Below the pieces are notes generated by a model that saw only the letters and a program-made list of their open reading frames with translations, had not been told where the DNA came from and did not search any database. Positions 24,042 to 32,357 of a DNA stretch of 40,123 bases are shown here, piece by piece. The stretch is from Burkholderiales bacterium (GTDB lineage Bacteria > Pseudomonadota > Gammaproteobacteria > Burkholderiales > Eutrophovitaceae), in contig JAURFP010000009.1 in the NCBI GenBank assembly GCA_030834275.1, forward strand, positions 1 to 40,123, written 5' to 3'. The translations under genes and the position numbers were made by a program. How positions within the stretch are numbered: position 1 is the stretch's first letter; the number at the start of each line of letters is the position of its first letter.

Positions 24042-26735
24042 TTAGATATCCCATGGGTTCGGTCGATTAGGAAGCATCCCATATTTTTTGACGGCTTTTG
24101 AAACAATTTTCTTATCAATGCTGCCTTCATCCGCCAAAGCTTTTAGAGCCGCAACTGTCACGTGATACCGGTCGACCTCATAGAAATCGCGCAATGCTTC
24201 CCGAGTATCGCTCCTTCCAAAACCATCGGTTCCTAGCGTCACATATTTTCTGGGCACCCAAGTTCGGATCATATCTGCGACTGCACGCATGTAGTCTGTA
24301 GACGCAACCACCGGACCTTCTGTGTCCCCTAGACATTGCTCTACCCAAGATTTATGGTTTTCTGCGTCTGGGTTGTAAAGGTTAAATCGATCGACCGACA
24401 ATCCATCCCGTCGAAGTTCTGTGAAACTTGTAACACTCCAAATATCTGAAGCGATACTCCAGTCAGCGCTGAGTAGTTCTGCCGCCGCGATGACCTCTCG
24501 AAGGATAGTTCCGGAACCCAGGAGCTGAACACGAGTTTTGTGATCTCCAACGTCGTCGAGCTTGTACATCCCCTTGATGATTCCCTCTTCACTACCTTCA
24601 GGTAGGGCGGGGTGCTCATAGTTTTCATTCATCACGGTCACGTAATAGAAGACGTCGTGTTGTTCTTCCAACATCCTCCTCATCCCGTCACGGATAATCG
24701 TTACCACTTCGTAACCATATGTCGGATCATAGGCAACACAGTTTGGAACTGTGGAAAAAAGCAGGTGACTAGAGCCGTCCTCGTGCTGTAGCCCCTCACC
24801 AGAAAGAGTCGTCCGGCCTGCCGTTGCTCCGAGTAAGAATCCGCGAGCGCGTGAATCACCAGCAGCCCACACCAGATCACCAATGCGCTGGAAGCCAAAA
24901 CATGAGTAGAAAATGTAGAAGGGGATCATCGGAATCCCATGTGTGGAGTAGGCCGTTGACGCGGCTATCCAAGACGATATTGCGCCCGCTTCGGTAATAC
25001 CCTCTTCGAGAATCTGACCATTTTTTGCTTCTTTATAGTAGAGCAGCTCATCCTTGTCCTCAGGTTCGTACAGCTGACCAAAGGGTGAATAAATCGCAAC
25101 TTGTCGGAAGAGGGACTGCATTCCAAATGTTCTCGCCTCGTCCGCAACGATTGGAACAATATGTTTTCCGAATTCCTTGTCCTTAAGTAATTGAGAGAGC
25201 ATCTGTACAAAGATCATCGTGCTCGATTGTTGTCGCTCGCCAGTGCCCCCCAAGAGTTTCGAGAAGCTATCGATCGGCGGCACTGTAAGGGATGATGACT
25301 TCGGTGCTCTTGCGGGCAAATACCCTCCAAGTTTCTCTCTTTGCACATGCAAATATTTCATCTCAGGAGTTTCTTTTTCTGGACGCAAGAAGCTCACATT
25401 TTCGACTTCAGCGTCACTCAGAGGTAACGCAAACCGATCTCTGAACGCAAAGAGGGCATCGTTCTCTAATTTCTTTTGCTGGTGGGCGGTCATTTTTCCT
25501 TGACCCCAGTGTCCCATACCGTAGCCCTTCTTGGTCTGCGCGAGAATCACGGTTGGTCGTCCTCGGTGGGAGATCGCCGCATGATAGGCGGCGTAAATTT
25601 TTACTGGGTCGTGACCACCTCTCTTGAGACGATCAATATCTTCGTCTGATAAGTGAGAGACCAGACTCTTTAGTTCTGGGTATTTATTAAAGAACGCTTC
25701 CCGGTTGAAGTGCCCATCGGTTGCTGCGTATTTTTGAAATTCGCCGTCTACAGTCTCATGCAGGCGTTTGATGATGACGTTGTCTTCATCCTTAGCGAAG
25801 AGTGAGTCCCAATCCGACCCCCACATAACTTTAATGACATTCCAGCCAGCCCCGCCGAATAATCCTTCAAGCTCTTGGACTATCGAGCCGTTACCTCTAA
25901 CTGGGCCATCCAGTCTTTGTAAATTACAGTTCACTACGAAGACTAAATTATCCAGCCCTTCGCGCGCTGCTAAAGAAAGTCCAGCGATAGACTCTGGTTC
26001 ATCCATCTCGCCGTCGCCGACGAAACACCAAACCTTACGGTTGTTCGATGGCTTGATCCCGCGATCATCAAGATATCGCATAAACCGGGCTTGATAGATG
26101 GCGGTGATAGAACCTAATCCCATTGATCCGGTGGGAAACTGCCAGAAGTCTGGCATTAGCCAAGGATGACAGTAAGAGGAGAGGCCTTTTCCACCCGTCT
26201 CTTGCCGGTAGTTCGCAAGATTTTCTTCATCTAATCGGCCCTCAAGAAATGCGCGCGCGTATACTCCTGGAGCAGAGTGAGGTTGGAAATAGACGCAGTC
26301 TCCATCTTGTCCCGCTCTAAAGAAATGGTTGTAGCCGACCTCAAACAAATCGGCAGACGATGCATAGGTGGCAATGTGTCCGCCAAGGTCGGGGTGTACG
26401 CGGTTCGCTCTCACAACCATTGCTAGCGCATTCCAGCGGACCATGGCTGATATTCTTGCCTCTAGCTCAAGATTTCCCGGAAACTGAGGTTGGTCTGCGA
26501 GCGAGATAGTGTTGCTGTATGGAGTATTCAAGACTGGCGGTAGCGGAACTTGCAGTCGTCTCGCTTGTTCTACCAACTTCATCAATATGAAAGTCGCTCG
26601 CTCGGGGCCTTCGATTTTTGCAATTTGTTGAAATGCCTCAACCCATTCCCGAGTTTCGATCGGATCTGCATCAAGTGGAAGGACTCTCCAAAAAGCCGAG
26701 ACATTTAATTCTTTTGATTCAGATAGGTCCGTCAT
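24042..26735 (-). CDS. aceE: Pyruvate dehydrogenase E1 component, homodimeric type
   Basis: An 897-residue thiamine-diphosphate enzyme that decarboxylates pyruvate and passes the acetyl group to the E2 lipoyl domain. The TPP motif is visible as FVGDGEMDEPES (around 239-249) with the partner asparagine in VVNCNLQRLDGPVRGNGS. Other typical AceE segments are LSSYCHPWLMPDFWQFPTGSMGLG and TSFTELRRDGLSVDR. Length matches E. coli AceE (about 887). The usual followers aceF and lpd are absent and a TlpA gene follows instead, so the E2 and E3 genes must lie elsewhere. A divergent Lrp/AsnC-family gene sits upstream in place of pdhR. Confidence 0.97.
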   Translation of the reverse strand: MTDLSESKELNVSAFWRVLPLDADPIETREWVEAFQQIAKIEGPERATFILMKLVEQARRLQVPLPPVLNTPYSNTISLADQPQFPGNLELEARISAMVRWNALAMVVRANRVHPDLGGHIATYASSADLFEVGYNHFFRAGQDGDCVYFQPHSAPGVYARAFLEGRLDEENLANYRQETGGKGLSSYCHPWLMPDFWQFPTGSMGLGSITAIYQARFMRYLDDRGIKPSNNRKVWCFVGDGEMDEPESIAGLSLAAREGLDNLVFVVNCNLQRLDGPVRGNGSIVQELEGLFGGAGWNVIKVMWGSDWDSLFAKDEDNVIIKRLHETVDGEFQKYAATDGHFNREAFFNKYPELKSLVSHLSDEDIDRLKRGGHDPVKIYAAYHAAISHRGRPTVILAQTKKGYGMGHWGQGKMTAHQQKKLENDALFAFRDRFALPLSDAEVENVSFLRPEKETPEMKYLHVQREKLGGYLPARAPKSSSLTVPPIDSFSKLLGGTGERQQSSTMIFVQMLSQLLKDKEFGKHIVPIVADEARTFGMQSLFRQVAIYSPFGQLYEPEDKDELLYYKEAKNGQILEEGITEAGAISSWIAASTAYSTHGIPMIPFYIFYSCFGFQRIGDLVWAAGDSRARGFLLGATAGRTTLSGEGLQHEDGSSHLLFSTVPNCVAYDPTYGYEVVTIIRDGMRRMLEEQHDVFYYVTVMNENYEHPALPEGSEEGIIKGMYKLDDVGDHKTRVQLLGSGTILREVIAAAELLSADWSIASDIWSVTSFTELRRDGLSVDRFNLYNPDAENHKSWVEQCLGDTEGPVVASTDYMRAVADMIRTWVPRKYVTLGTDGFGRSDTREALRDFYEVDRYHVTVAALKALADEGSIDKKIVSKAVKKYGMLPNRPNPWDI

Positions 26736-26890
26736 GGGTATCCAGCCTTAGTAGGTTCCAGGTTAAAAATTTGGTCCCTATGATAATATTTTTCTCAAAG
26801 CATGTGGTTTTGTTTAAATCTATATAAAACTATAAAAAAAGTATAAAATGCTGTAATAATTATTTTTAACAAAATTAAATGCTAAATTAA
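26736..26890. promoter_or_regulatory. AT-rich divergent control region between aceE and the Lrp-family gene
   Basis: This 155-base spacer is very AT-rich, with repeated TATAAA-like stretches around 26820-26850 (TATATAAAACTATAAA, GTATAAAATG). Several hexamers could serve as -10 elements and I cannot choose one. Lrp/AsnC proteins commonly bind AT-rich DNA next to their own gene, so both control of aceE and autoregulation are plausible (inference). Confidence 0.45.
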
Positions 26891-27361
26891 ATGATAGATG
26901 CAATAGATTGGAAAATACTAGATTTGCTTCAGAAAGATGCTCGAATTACAAATTTGGAGCTATCAAAGGCCGTTGGTCTATCCCCGTCGCCTTGCTTGAC
27001 TCGCGTTAGGGCGCTAGAGAGGCGAGGCTACATAAGCCAGTACGTTTCCCTACTTGACTCAATAAAGGTAGGTTTGAAAGTGAGCGTCTTTATTAATGTG
27101 GCTCTCGAACGTCAAGTGGAGAAAGCTCTCGAATTATTTGAGCAGTCGATCAAAGAGCGGTCAGAGGTCATGGAATGCTACTTGATGACAGGGGAGTCGG
27201 ATTATCTACTGCGGGTCGTCGTTGCGGACATTCAGGCTCTTGAGGATTTCATACTCAATTTTTTATCGAAGATACCGGGTGTTGGCAATATTAAATCAAG
27301 CTTTGCACTCAAGCAGGTGAAATACAAAACAGCGCTTCCGTTACCGGAAGTGAAGTCTTAA
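26891..27361 (+). CDS. Lrp/AsnC-family transcriptional regulator
   Basis: A 156-residue regulator. An N-terminal helix-turn-helix is at about residues 5-50 ([28 protein letters not shown]), followed by the RAM/ACT-like ligand domain ([22 protein letters not shown]). Length and layout are normal for Lrp-like regulators, which sense amino acids or related small acids as octamers. It is divergent from aceE and upstream of a LOG-family gene (33 bases), so it may control either. The effector cannot be read from sequence. Confidence 0.93.
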   Translation: MIDAIDWKILDLLQKDARITNLELSKAVGLSPSPCLTRVRALERRGYISQYVSLLDSIKVGLKVSVFINVALERQVEKALELFEQSIKERSEVMECYLMTGESDYLLRVVVADIQALEDFILNFLSKIPGVGNIKSSFALKQVKYKTALPLPEVKS

Positions 27362-27394
27362 CAATGACAGTTAAAATTTTTTGGTGGATCTCAA

Positions 27395-27952
27395 ATGATA
27401 AACAGCGTGTGTGTTTATTGTGGTTCGAGAGAGGGGAGTAATCTCAAATATCGATCCGAAGCAGTGTTGCTCGGAAAATCGCTAGCCCGAGAAAATATTG
27501 AGCTCGTTTATGGTGGTGGCGGCATTGGATTGATGGGAATTCTTGCGAATGCCGTTTTAGATAATGGGGGCGTTGTTCGTGGGGTCTTTCCTAGTGCCCT
27601 CGAAGCGAAGGAGTTCGCTCATCCCGAATTAACGGAAATAATTCACGTCGGAAGCATGCATGAGCGAAAATCCAAGATGATGGAGTTAGCTGACGCGTTT
27701 GTTGTCCTGCCCGGTGGAATTGGCACCATGGAAGAGTTCTTTGAAGTTTGGACCTGGAATCAAATCGGGATTCTTCAAAAGCCAGTAGTGCTAATAAATG
27801 TCGATAACTATTACGAAAAGCTCATAGACTTCATTGAAAAAATGTTTACCGATGGGTTCATAAGTGCGCGCCATCGCGATTTATTGTTCATTGAGAAAAC
27901 TTCAGATCGAGCCTTGAAGAGAATTTTAGAGTATGAAAAAGAGAGGGGCTAA
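27395..27952 (+). CDS. LOG-family nucleoside 5'-monophosphate phosphoribohydrolase
   Basis: A 185-residue Rossmann-fold protein. It has the family signature PGGIGTMEEFFE (around 106-117), the arginine of MHERK near residue 91, and the N-terminal CVYCGSREG. LOG enzymes release the base from cytokinin riboside monophosphate in plants and from nucleotides such as AMP in bacteria (PpnN is a larger relative). Length is typical. It follows the Lrp-family gene on the same strand. Its link to pyruvate metabolism is unknown. Confidence 0.92.
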   Translation: MINSVCVYCGSREGSNLKYRSEAVLLGKSLARENIELVYGGGGIGLMGILANAVLDNGGVVRGVFPSALEAKEFAHPELTEIIHVGSMHERKSKMMELADAFVVLPGGIGTMEEFFEVWTWNQIGILQKPVVLINVDNYYEKLIDFIEKMFTDGFISARHRDLLFIEKTSDRALKRILEYEKERG

Positions 27953-28105
27953 TTTCGACGATTTCTCATAATTTTTATAGCGCGAGATAGAGGGAAAAAT
28001 CCCCAAAGGATTGGGCGTGCGTCGCCTACTCATCCCTTTAATTTAGTGATAGCATCAGGGGGGGACGTAAATAAAAATTACTAAAACATAAGAGGAGACT
28101 CGATC

Positions 28106-28195
28106 ATGAACGTATTAACCCTTATGGCGCTCATCATATTAGGGTATTGGATTTTTGCGATGACGCTGGTATGCAAAATAAAGAGTTGGGAATAA
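28106..28195 (+). CDS. 29-residue single-span membrane microprotein upstream of the symporter
   Basis: Too short for the ORF track. From the ATG at 28106 it reads MNVLTLMALIILGYWIFAMT, then VCKIKSWE and a TAA stop. A strong ribosome site (AGAGGAGA, 7 bases before the ATG) shows that it is translated. Residues 3-22 form one transmembrane helix with a short basic and acidic tail. It lies 59 bases before a sodium:solute symporter gene. Small accessory proteins upstream of such symporters are known in some bacteria, so it is probably a helper of the transporter (inference). Confidence 0.7.
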   Translation: MNVLTLMALIILGYWIFAMTLVCKIKSWE

Positions 28196-28254
28196 GCGCG
28201 AGATTTTTCTCACCGTTTGTTAATCAAAATTTCTAACTGTTTGAGGGATAAAAC

Positions 28255-29778
28255 ATGAATACGAACTTGGGTGCATGGGGCTGGGGATGGGTTGGTGTCT
28301 TCTTGGCTCTGTTTGTGGGTATAGGTTTTTATGCGATGCGGAAGACCAAAAGTGACGAGGATTTTGCGGTCGCTCGGAGTTCTTATGGTCCAGTTGTTCT
28401 GGCATTTGCATTCGCGGCAACGATTGCCAGTGGTGCAACGTTCATGAGTTTGCCGGGGATGGCGTTCTCGAAAGGATTCGCGGCTCTCTGGTATCCAGCA
28501 ACCTATCCAATCGCAATTTATTTGGGGATGTTACTTGCGATCAAGTTGATTAAAAGAGCGGGTGATCGATTTAAATCGAACTCGCTTCCAGAGTTCATGG
28601 GCCAGCGCTACAACAGTAACTTTCTGAGAATAGCGTTTGCACTCGTCTCGCTATTACTCGTGTATTACATCGCCGCACAGATCGTGGCTGCGGCAACCAT
28701 ATTCCAGGTCTTGTTGGGGCTCGAATATCAAACTGGTGTGTTGTTTAGCGTGGCGGTTATCGCGCTCTACATCGTAATGGGGGGAAGTCACGCCGACATC
28801 ATTACCGATGGTATCCAGGGTGTGATGATGGTATTGATTGCCCTAATCATCGGTATCATGTTTGTATTGGCAGTTGGATTCCCTGGGACGGGGCCTGCGG
28901 AAATTAACAACGCACTCGTTGCAGTTGACCCTAACATGGGTTGGGATACTTACTTCATCGAGGGCGACGCGTTATTCGGAAGTTTCTGGTTGGTTACACT
29001 GATCTTTATTGCGCACATTCCATTCGCGATGAATCCGCACATTGGAAAATTAGCTTTTGCACTGAAAGATCCGAAGCAAATTAGAACGTTCCTGTTGATT
29101 GCAATTCCAGTCGGGTCGATCCTTGGTTTCACAGTGCTCGGTGGCCTTCACGCCCGTGCATTAGTTGGTGAGGAAATTATTGCGGCGGGTCTCAAGCCAG
29201 ACGCAGCAATCCCTGTGTTGTTTACGCAGTTATTCCCGCCGTTCATTGCAGGTATGCTTGGTGTCGGAGTGCTGTCGGCAATCATGTCTACCTCTGATGG
29301 CTTATTCATTTCGATCGCAGTTATCTTTAGTAACGACCTTTATAAGAAGACCTTTGCGCCAATTATCCACAAAGATAAATCGCCAGCTCAGATAGAGAAG
29401 AATGCGCTAACAATATCGCGTGTAGCGATTATTCTTATCGGCGTCGTAGCGATCTGGTTAGCATGGACACCACCGAAATTCCTGGCGATTCTGCTTTGGA
29501 TCGGTGTTGGTGGGATATTGGCGGGTGCGTCTGGTCCGCTACTAGTGGGTTCGTTGTGGAGTCGGGCAACGAAGCCTGCCGCAATCATATCCTTCCTCGT
29601 GGGGGTACTTGGTTACGGTGGTTCTTACTTGTACTTGAAGTTCGTCAAGGAGATCAATCCAAATCCGTTCGAGGTTGCAGGTTACAGCATCATCGCCGCC
29701 TCGGTCGTGATGGTGGTTGTGAGTCTGCTGACAAAACCAATGCCTCAAGAGCACTTGGATCGGGTATTTAAATCGTAG
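28255..29778 (+). CDS. Sodium:solute symporter (SSS family)
   Basis: A 507-residue protein with about 13 hydrophobic segments and the SSS (PutP/PanF/SGLT) architecture. Helix-1 region ATIASGATFMSLPGMAFSKG, helix-5 region YIVMGGSHADIITDGIQGVMM and helix-8 region GVLSAIMSTSDGLFISIAVIFSND are family landmarks, the last holding the Na+-site small hydroxyl residues. It probably imports a carboxylate or amino acid with Na+. The substrate is not readable. A GAGGGAT ribosome site precedes the ATG and a terminator follows the stop. A membrane microprotein gene lies immediately upstream. Confidence 0.93.
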   Translation: MNTNLGAWGWGWVGVFLALFVGIGFYAMRKTKSDEDFAVARSSYGPVVLAFAFAATIASGATFMSLPGMAFSKGFAALWYPATYPIAIYLGMLLAIKLIKRAGDRFKSNSLPEFMGQRYNSNFLRIAFALVSLLLVYYIAAQIVAAATIFQVLLGLEYQTGVLFSVAVIALYIVMGGSHADIITDGIQGVMMVLIALIIGIMFVLAVGFPGTGPAEINNALVAVDPNMGWDTYFIEGDALFGSFWLVTLIFIAHIPFAMNPHIGKLAFALKDPKQIRTFLLIAIPVGSILGFTVLGGLHARALVGEEIIAAGLKPDAAIPVLFTQLFPPFIAGMLGVGVLSAIMSTSDGLFISIAVIFSNDLYKKTFAPIIHKDKSPAQIEKNALTISRVAIILIGVVAIWLAWTPPKFLAILLWIGVGGILAGASGPLLVGSLWSRATKPAAIISFLVGVLGYGGSYLYLKFVKEINPNPFEVAGYSIIAASVVMVVVSLLTKPMPQEHLDRVFKS

Positions 29779-29791
29779 TCTTAGTGTCATT

Positions 29792-29830
29792 AACCCTAGG
29801 TTCGTCTAATTGATGGACCTAGGGTTTTTT
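29792..29830 (+). terminator. Rho-independent terminator after the symporter gene
   Basis: AACCCTAGGT and ACCTAGGGTT pair over about 10 bp around a 15-base spacer, followed by TTTTTT. It lies 13 bases after the symporter stop and closes the microprotein-symporter transcript. Confidence 0.88.
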
Positions 29831-29857
29831 AATCTCTAAAGAATAAGTAGGTTTCTT

Positions 29858-30619
29858 GTGTCCAGATTCAGGCTAGATAATCGTACAGCGCTCGTAACAG
29901 GTGCAGGCCAGGGCTTAGGTGCAGCGATATCGCTCGCTTTCGCTGAGGTTGGCGCGAAAGTTATTCTCCTAGGACGTACGGAGAAGTACTTAGCTGGCGT
30001 GACAGAACAAATCGCAAACAAAGGTGGGCTTGCAGAGTACATTGTTTGCGACGTCACTGACGATAAAAAGATTCGCTCTGCGATTGCTGGCCTTGCTGAG
30101 TTAGATATTGTGGTTAACAACGCGGGCACTAATTTTCCAGAGCCGTTTGTTAATGTTTCCGATGAGCATCTTGATTATATGCTCGACCTTAATGTTCGAG
30201 CATGTTTTATCGTGGCGCAGGCGTCTGTGCAACGCATGATGCAAGATGGCAATCGGAAGGAGAAGGGCGGATGTGTGATCAACATGTCATCTCAGATGGG
30301 ACATGTAGGTTCGCCAGATCGAACTGTTTATTGTATGACTAAGCACGCAGTCGAAGGGCTAACGAAGGCAATGGCGGTTGAGTTGGCGCCTGAAAACATT
30401 AGGGTCAACAGTATTGGTCCGACTTTCTCTGCGACACCGATGGTGCAACGAATTGTTGATACCCCAGAAAAAAGAGATTTTGTTCTCTCACGTATTCCAA
30501 TGGGTCGATTGGCAACGTTGGAGGATGTGGCGAATGCTGCGATTTATTTGGCTTCCAATGAGTCGGCGATGGTGACTGGAACCCATCTACTCGTTGATGG
30601 CGGGTGGACCGCTCAGTAA
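29858..30619 (+). CDS. SDR family NAD(P)-dependent oxidoreductase
   Basis: A 253-residue classical SDR starting at a GTG (29858) with an AGTAGG ribosome site. Cofactor motif TGAGQGLG at 14-21, NNAG at 87-90, catalytic serine at 144-145 (INMSSQMG), and Y158/K162 (YCMTK). The ending GTHLLVDGGWTAQ is typical of FabG/gluconate dehydrogenase-like enzymes. It stands alone on the plus strand between the symporter terminator and the convergent hydrolase gene, whose 3' end is 7 bases away. The substrate is unknown. Confidence 0.9.
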   Translation: MSRFRLDNRTALVTGAGQGLGAAISLAFAEVGAKVILLGRTEKYLAGVTEQIANKGGLAEYIVCDVTDDKKIRSAIAGLAELDIVVNNAGTNFPEPFVNVSDEHLDYMLDLNVRACFIVAQASVQRMMQDGNRKEKGGCVINMSSQMGHVGSPDRTVYCMTKHAVEGLTKAMAVELAPENIRVNSIGPTFSATPMVQRIVDTPEKRDFVLSRIPMGRLATLEDVANAAIYLASNESAMVTGTHLLVDGGWTAQ

Positions 30620-30626
30620 TTTTTAT

Positions 30627-31472
30627 TTAGTTCTCTAGGAACGATAAAATTTTTGAGGTCACAATCTCGGGTTGCTCTTCTTGTATCCAGTGACCACAAT
30701 TGTCAATTACGCCACCAGTCACATTTTCAGAAACACGTTGCAGGGACTCGAGCGTTTCAATACCTCGACCGAACGAATTCCCGCCCCCCAATGCAAGAAC
30801 CGGCATCTTGAGTTTTCCATTTTTTTGCAAAAGCGCTTGATTGTGCGCGACGTCGTGATCGAGCGCACGGTAGTAAGAAAATCCTGATGTTAGTGTCCCA
30901 GGTTTTTTGTAGGTTCTAAGATATTCTTCTTGGTCTTTTTTCGGGATAACTCCGCCTTTATGGCCATAGTTTTCATAAAACCAACCAAAGTATATTTCTT
31001 CACGGCCGCTCACTAAGACCTCCGGTAGCTCCGCTGTTTGATGGAATGCATGATGCCATCGTCTCCCGTTTTGTGAGAATGTTCCGCTACCATCTCCTGG
31101 CACTGCTGTATCGAGCATCACGAGCTTCTTGACGTGGTCTGGGTGCTCAGACGCAAGAACAAACGCAACCGGTCCACCCCAATCATGCGCGATTAAGTAA
31201 TAAGCATCAGTCTTCAGATGATCGTGTACAAGCGTTCTAATATCTTCTGCGATATTCGCTTTTTCGTAACCATTTATTGATCTGGAGGTATCTCCTAAAC
31301 CTCTTAGGTCTGGAGCAATGATTGAATACTTCTTGGTAAGACTGGGGATAATTTTGTTCCAGCAATGCCAGCTTTGTGGCCATCCGTGGAGCAGAACTAG
31401 AGGGAAGCCCTCTCCTGCGGTGACAAAGTGAAGATCAAGATCCCTTATTTTTTCAACATGGTGTTTTAACAT
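30627..31472 (-). CDS. Epoxide hydrolase-like alpha/beta hydrolase
   Basis: A 281-residue alpha/beta hydrolase from the ATG at 31472; the track begins at a TTG at 31490. The oxyanion motif HGWPQSW is at 29-35. The nucleophile elbow AHDWGG supplies aspartate D97 and the catalytic histidine is H261 (DNCGHWIQEEQP). A cap tyrosine in FSYYRAL is where epoxide hydrolases bind the epoxide oxygen. The family therefore favours epoxide opening, though haloalkane-type activity is possible. It is the last gene of the minus-strand unit, 7 bases after the dehalogenase-like gene. Confidence 0.85.
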   Translation of the reverse strand: MLKHHVEKIRDLDLHFVTAGEGFPLVLLHGWPQSWHCWNKIIPSLTKKYSIIAPDLRGLGDTSRSINGYEKANIAEDIRTLVHDHLKTDAYYLIAHDWGGPVAFVLASEHPDHVKKLVMLDTAVPGDGSGTFSQNGRRWHHAFHQTAELPEVLVSGREEIYFGWFYENYGHKGGVIPKKDQEEYLRTYKKPGTLTSGFSYYRALDHDVAHNQALLQKNGKLKMPVLALGGGNSFGRGIETLESLQRVSENVTGGVIDNCGHWIQEEQPEIVTSKILSFLEN

Positions 31473-31479
31473 TTGCGAT

Positions 31480-32352
31480 TCAGGAGCCAAAGAAAGTTAA
31501 AAGTTCTTGGGCGGTTTCTTCCGGTTGTTCTTCTGCAAGGTAGTGTCCGCAGTCAATTGCACGCCCACTAACATTAATCGCCCATGATCTCCAGATCGCC
31601 AACGTGTCGTACCATTTTTGTAGCTTTGCCTGTTTCCCCCATAGCGCTAAGAGCGGCACTTGAATTTTATTACCGCTCTCTTGATCCGCCCGATCGTGAT
31701 CACAGTCGACGGATGTCGCTGCCCTATAGTCTTCACAAATAGCTCTCACCGTTTCGGGGTTTCTGAAGCACTCTAAATAGTCCTCAACCGCCAGCGGATC
31801 GAAGAATTTACGAGGCACTCGATCGGTATGCCATCGCCAAAACCACTCAGGGTCTGCATTTATTAATGTCTCAGGCAGTGGTGTCGGTTGCGCAAGGAAA
31901 TACCAGTGGTAGTAACCAATCCCAAACTCTTGATTTGCACGCTGAAATGATTCGAGCGTGGGAATGATGTCCAACACTGCTATTTTTTTTACAACTTTCG
32001 GGTGGTCGAGCGCCATACGATAAGCCACTCTACCTCCTCGGTCATGTCCAGCCACAAAGAACGAGTCAAAACCCAGCTCGTGCATCACGGAGATTTGATG
32101 TTTTGCCATCTCTCTCTTGCTATAGAGCGCATGATCAGCGGTTGATTGCGGCTTAGAACTTTTACCATAGCCAGTTAAATCAGTCGCTACGATTTTGAAA
32201 TACTTACTAAGTTTTGGAGCAACAAGATGCCACATTACATGCGTTTGTGGATTTCCATGGAGTAGAAGTAGGGGAGGTCCTTCTCCCCCTACTCGAGCAC
32301 GTATTTGGGCTCCCTCAACATCAATCGTTTTTAAAGTGAAGCCTTCAAACAT
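31480..32352 (-). CDS. Haloacetate (fluoroacetate) dehalogenase-like alpha/beta hydrolase
   Basis: A 290-residue hydrolase in which the residues described for fluoroacetate dehalogenases can all be placed. The nucleophile is D104, with R105 and R108 (GHDRGGR) to bind the carboxylate, and D128 (VLDIIPT) and H270 (DCGHYLAEEQP) complete the triad. The halide pocket is H149/W150 (GYYHWYF) and Y209 (EDYRA). The family cleaves C-F or C-Cl bonds of haloacetates, but relatives with the same residues act on other substrates. It lies 5 bases after the Zn-ADH gene and is followed by the epoxide hydrolase-like gene. Confidence 0.85.
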   Translation of the reverse strand: MFEGFTLKTIDVEGAQIRARVGGEGPPLLLLHGNPQTHVMWHLVAPKLSKYFKIVATDLTGYGKSSKPQSTADHALYSKREMAKHQISVMHELGFDSFFVAGHDRGGRVAYRMALDHPKVVKKIAVLDIIPTLESFQRANQEFGIGYYHWYFLAQPTPLPETLINADPEWFWRWHTDRVPRKFFDPLAVEDYLECFRNPETVRAICEDYRAATSVDCDHDRADQESGNKIQVPLLALWGKQAKLQKWYDTLAIWRSWAINVSGRAIDCGHYLAEEQPEETAQELLTFFGS

Positions 32353-32357
32353 AGTAC

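Noticed and set aside
26759-26785. Possible PdhR-like operator upstream of aceE
   Set aside because: TTTGGTCCC resembles one half of a PdhR site, but the second half is missing and no pdhR gene is near.
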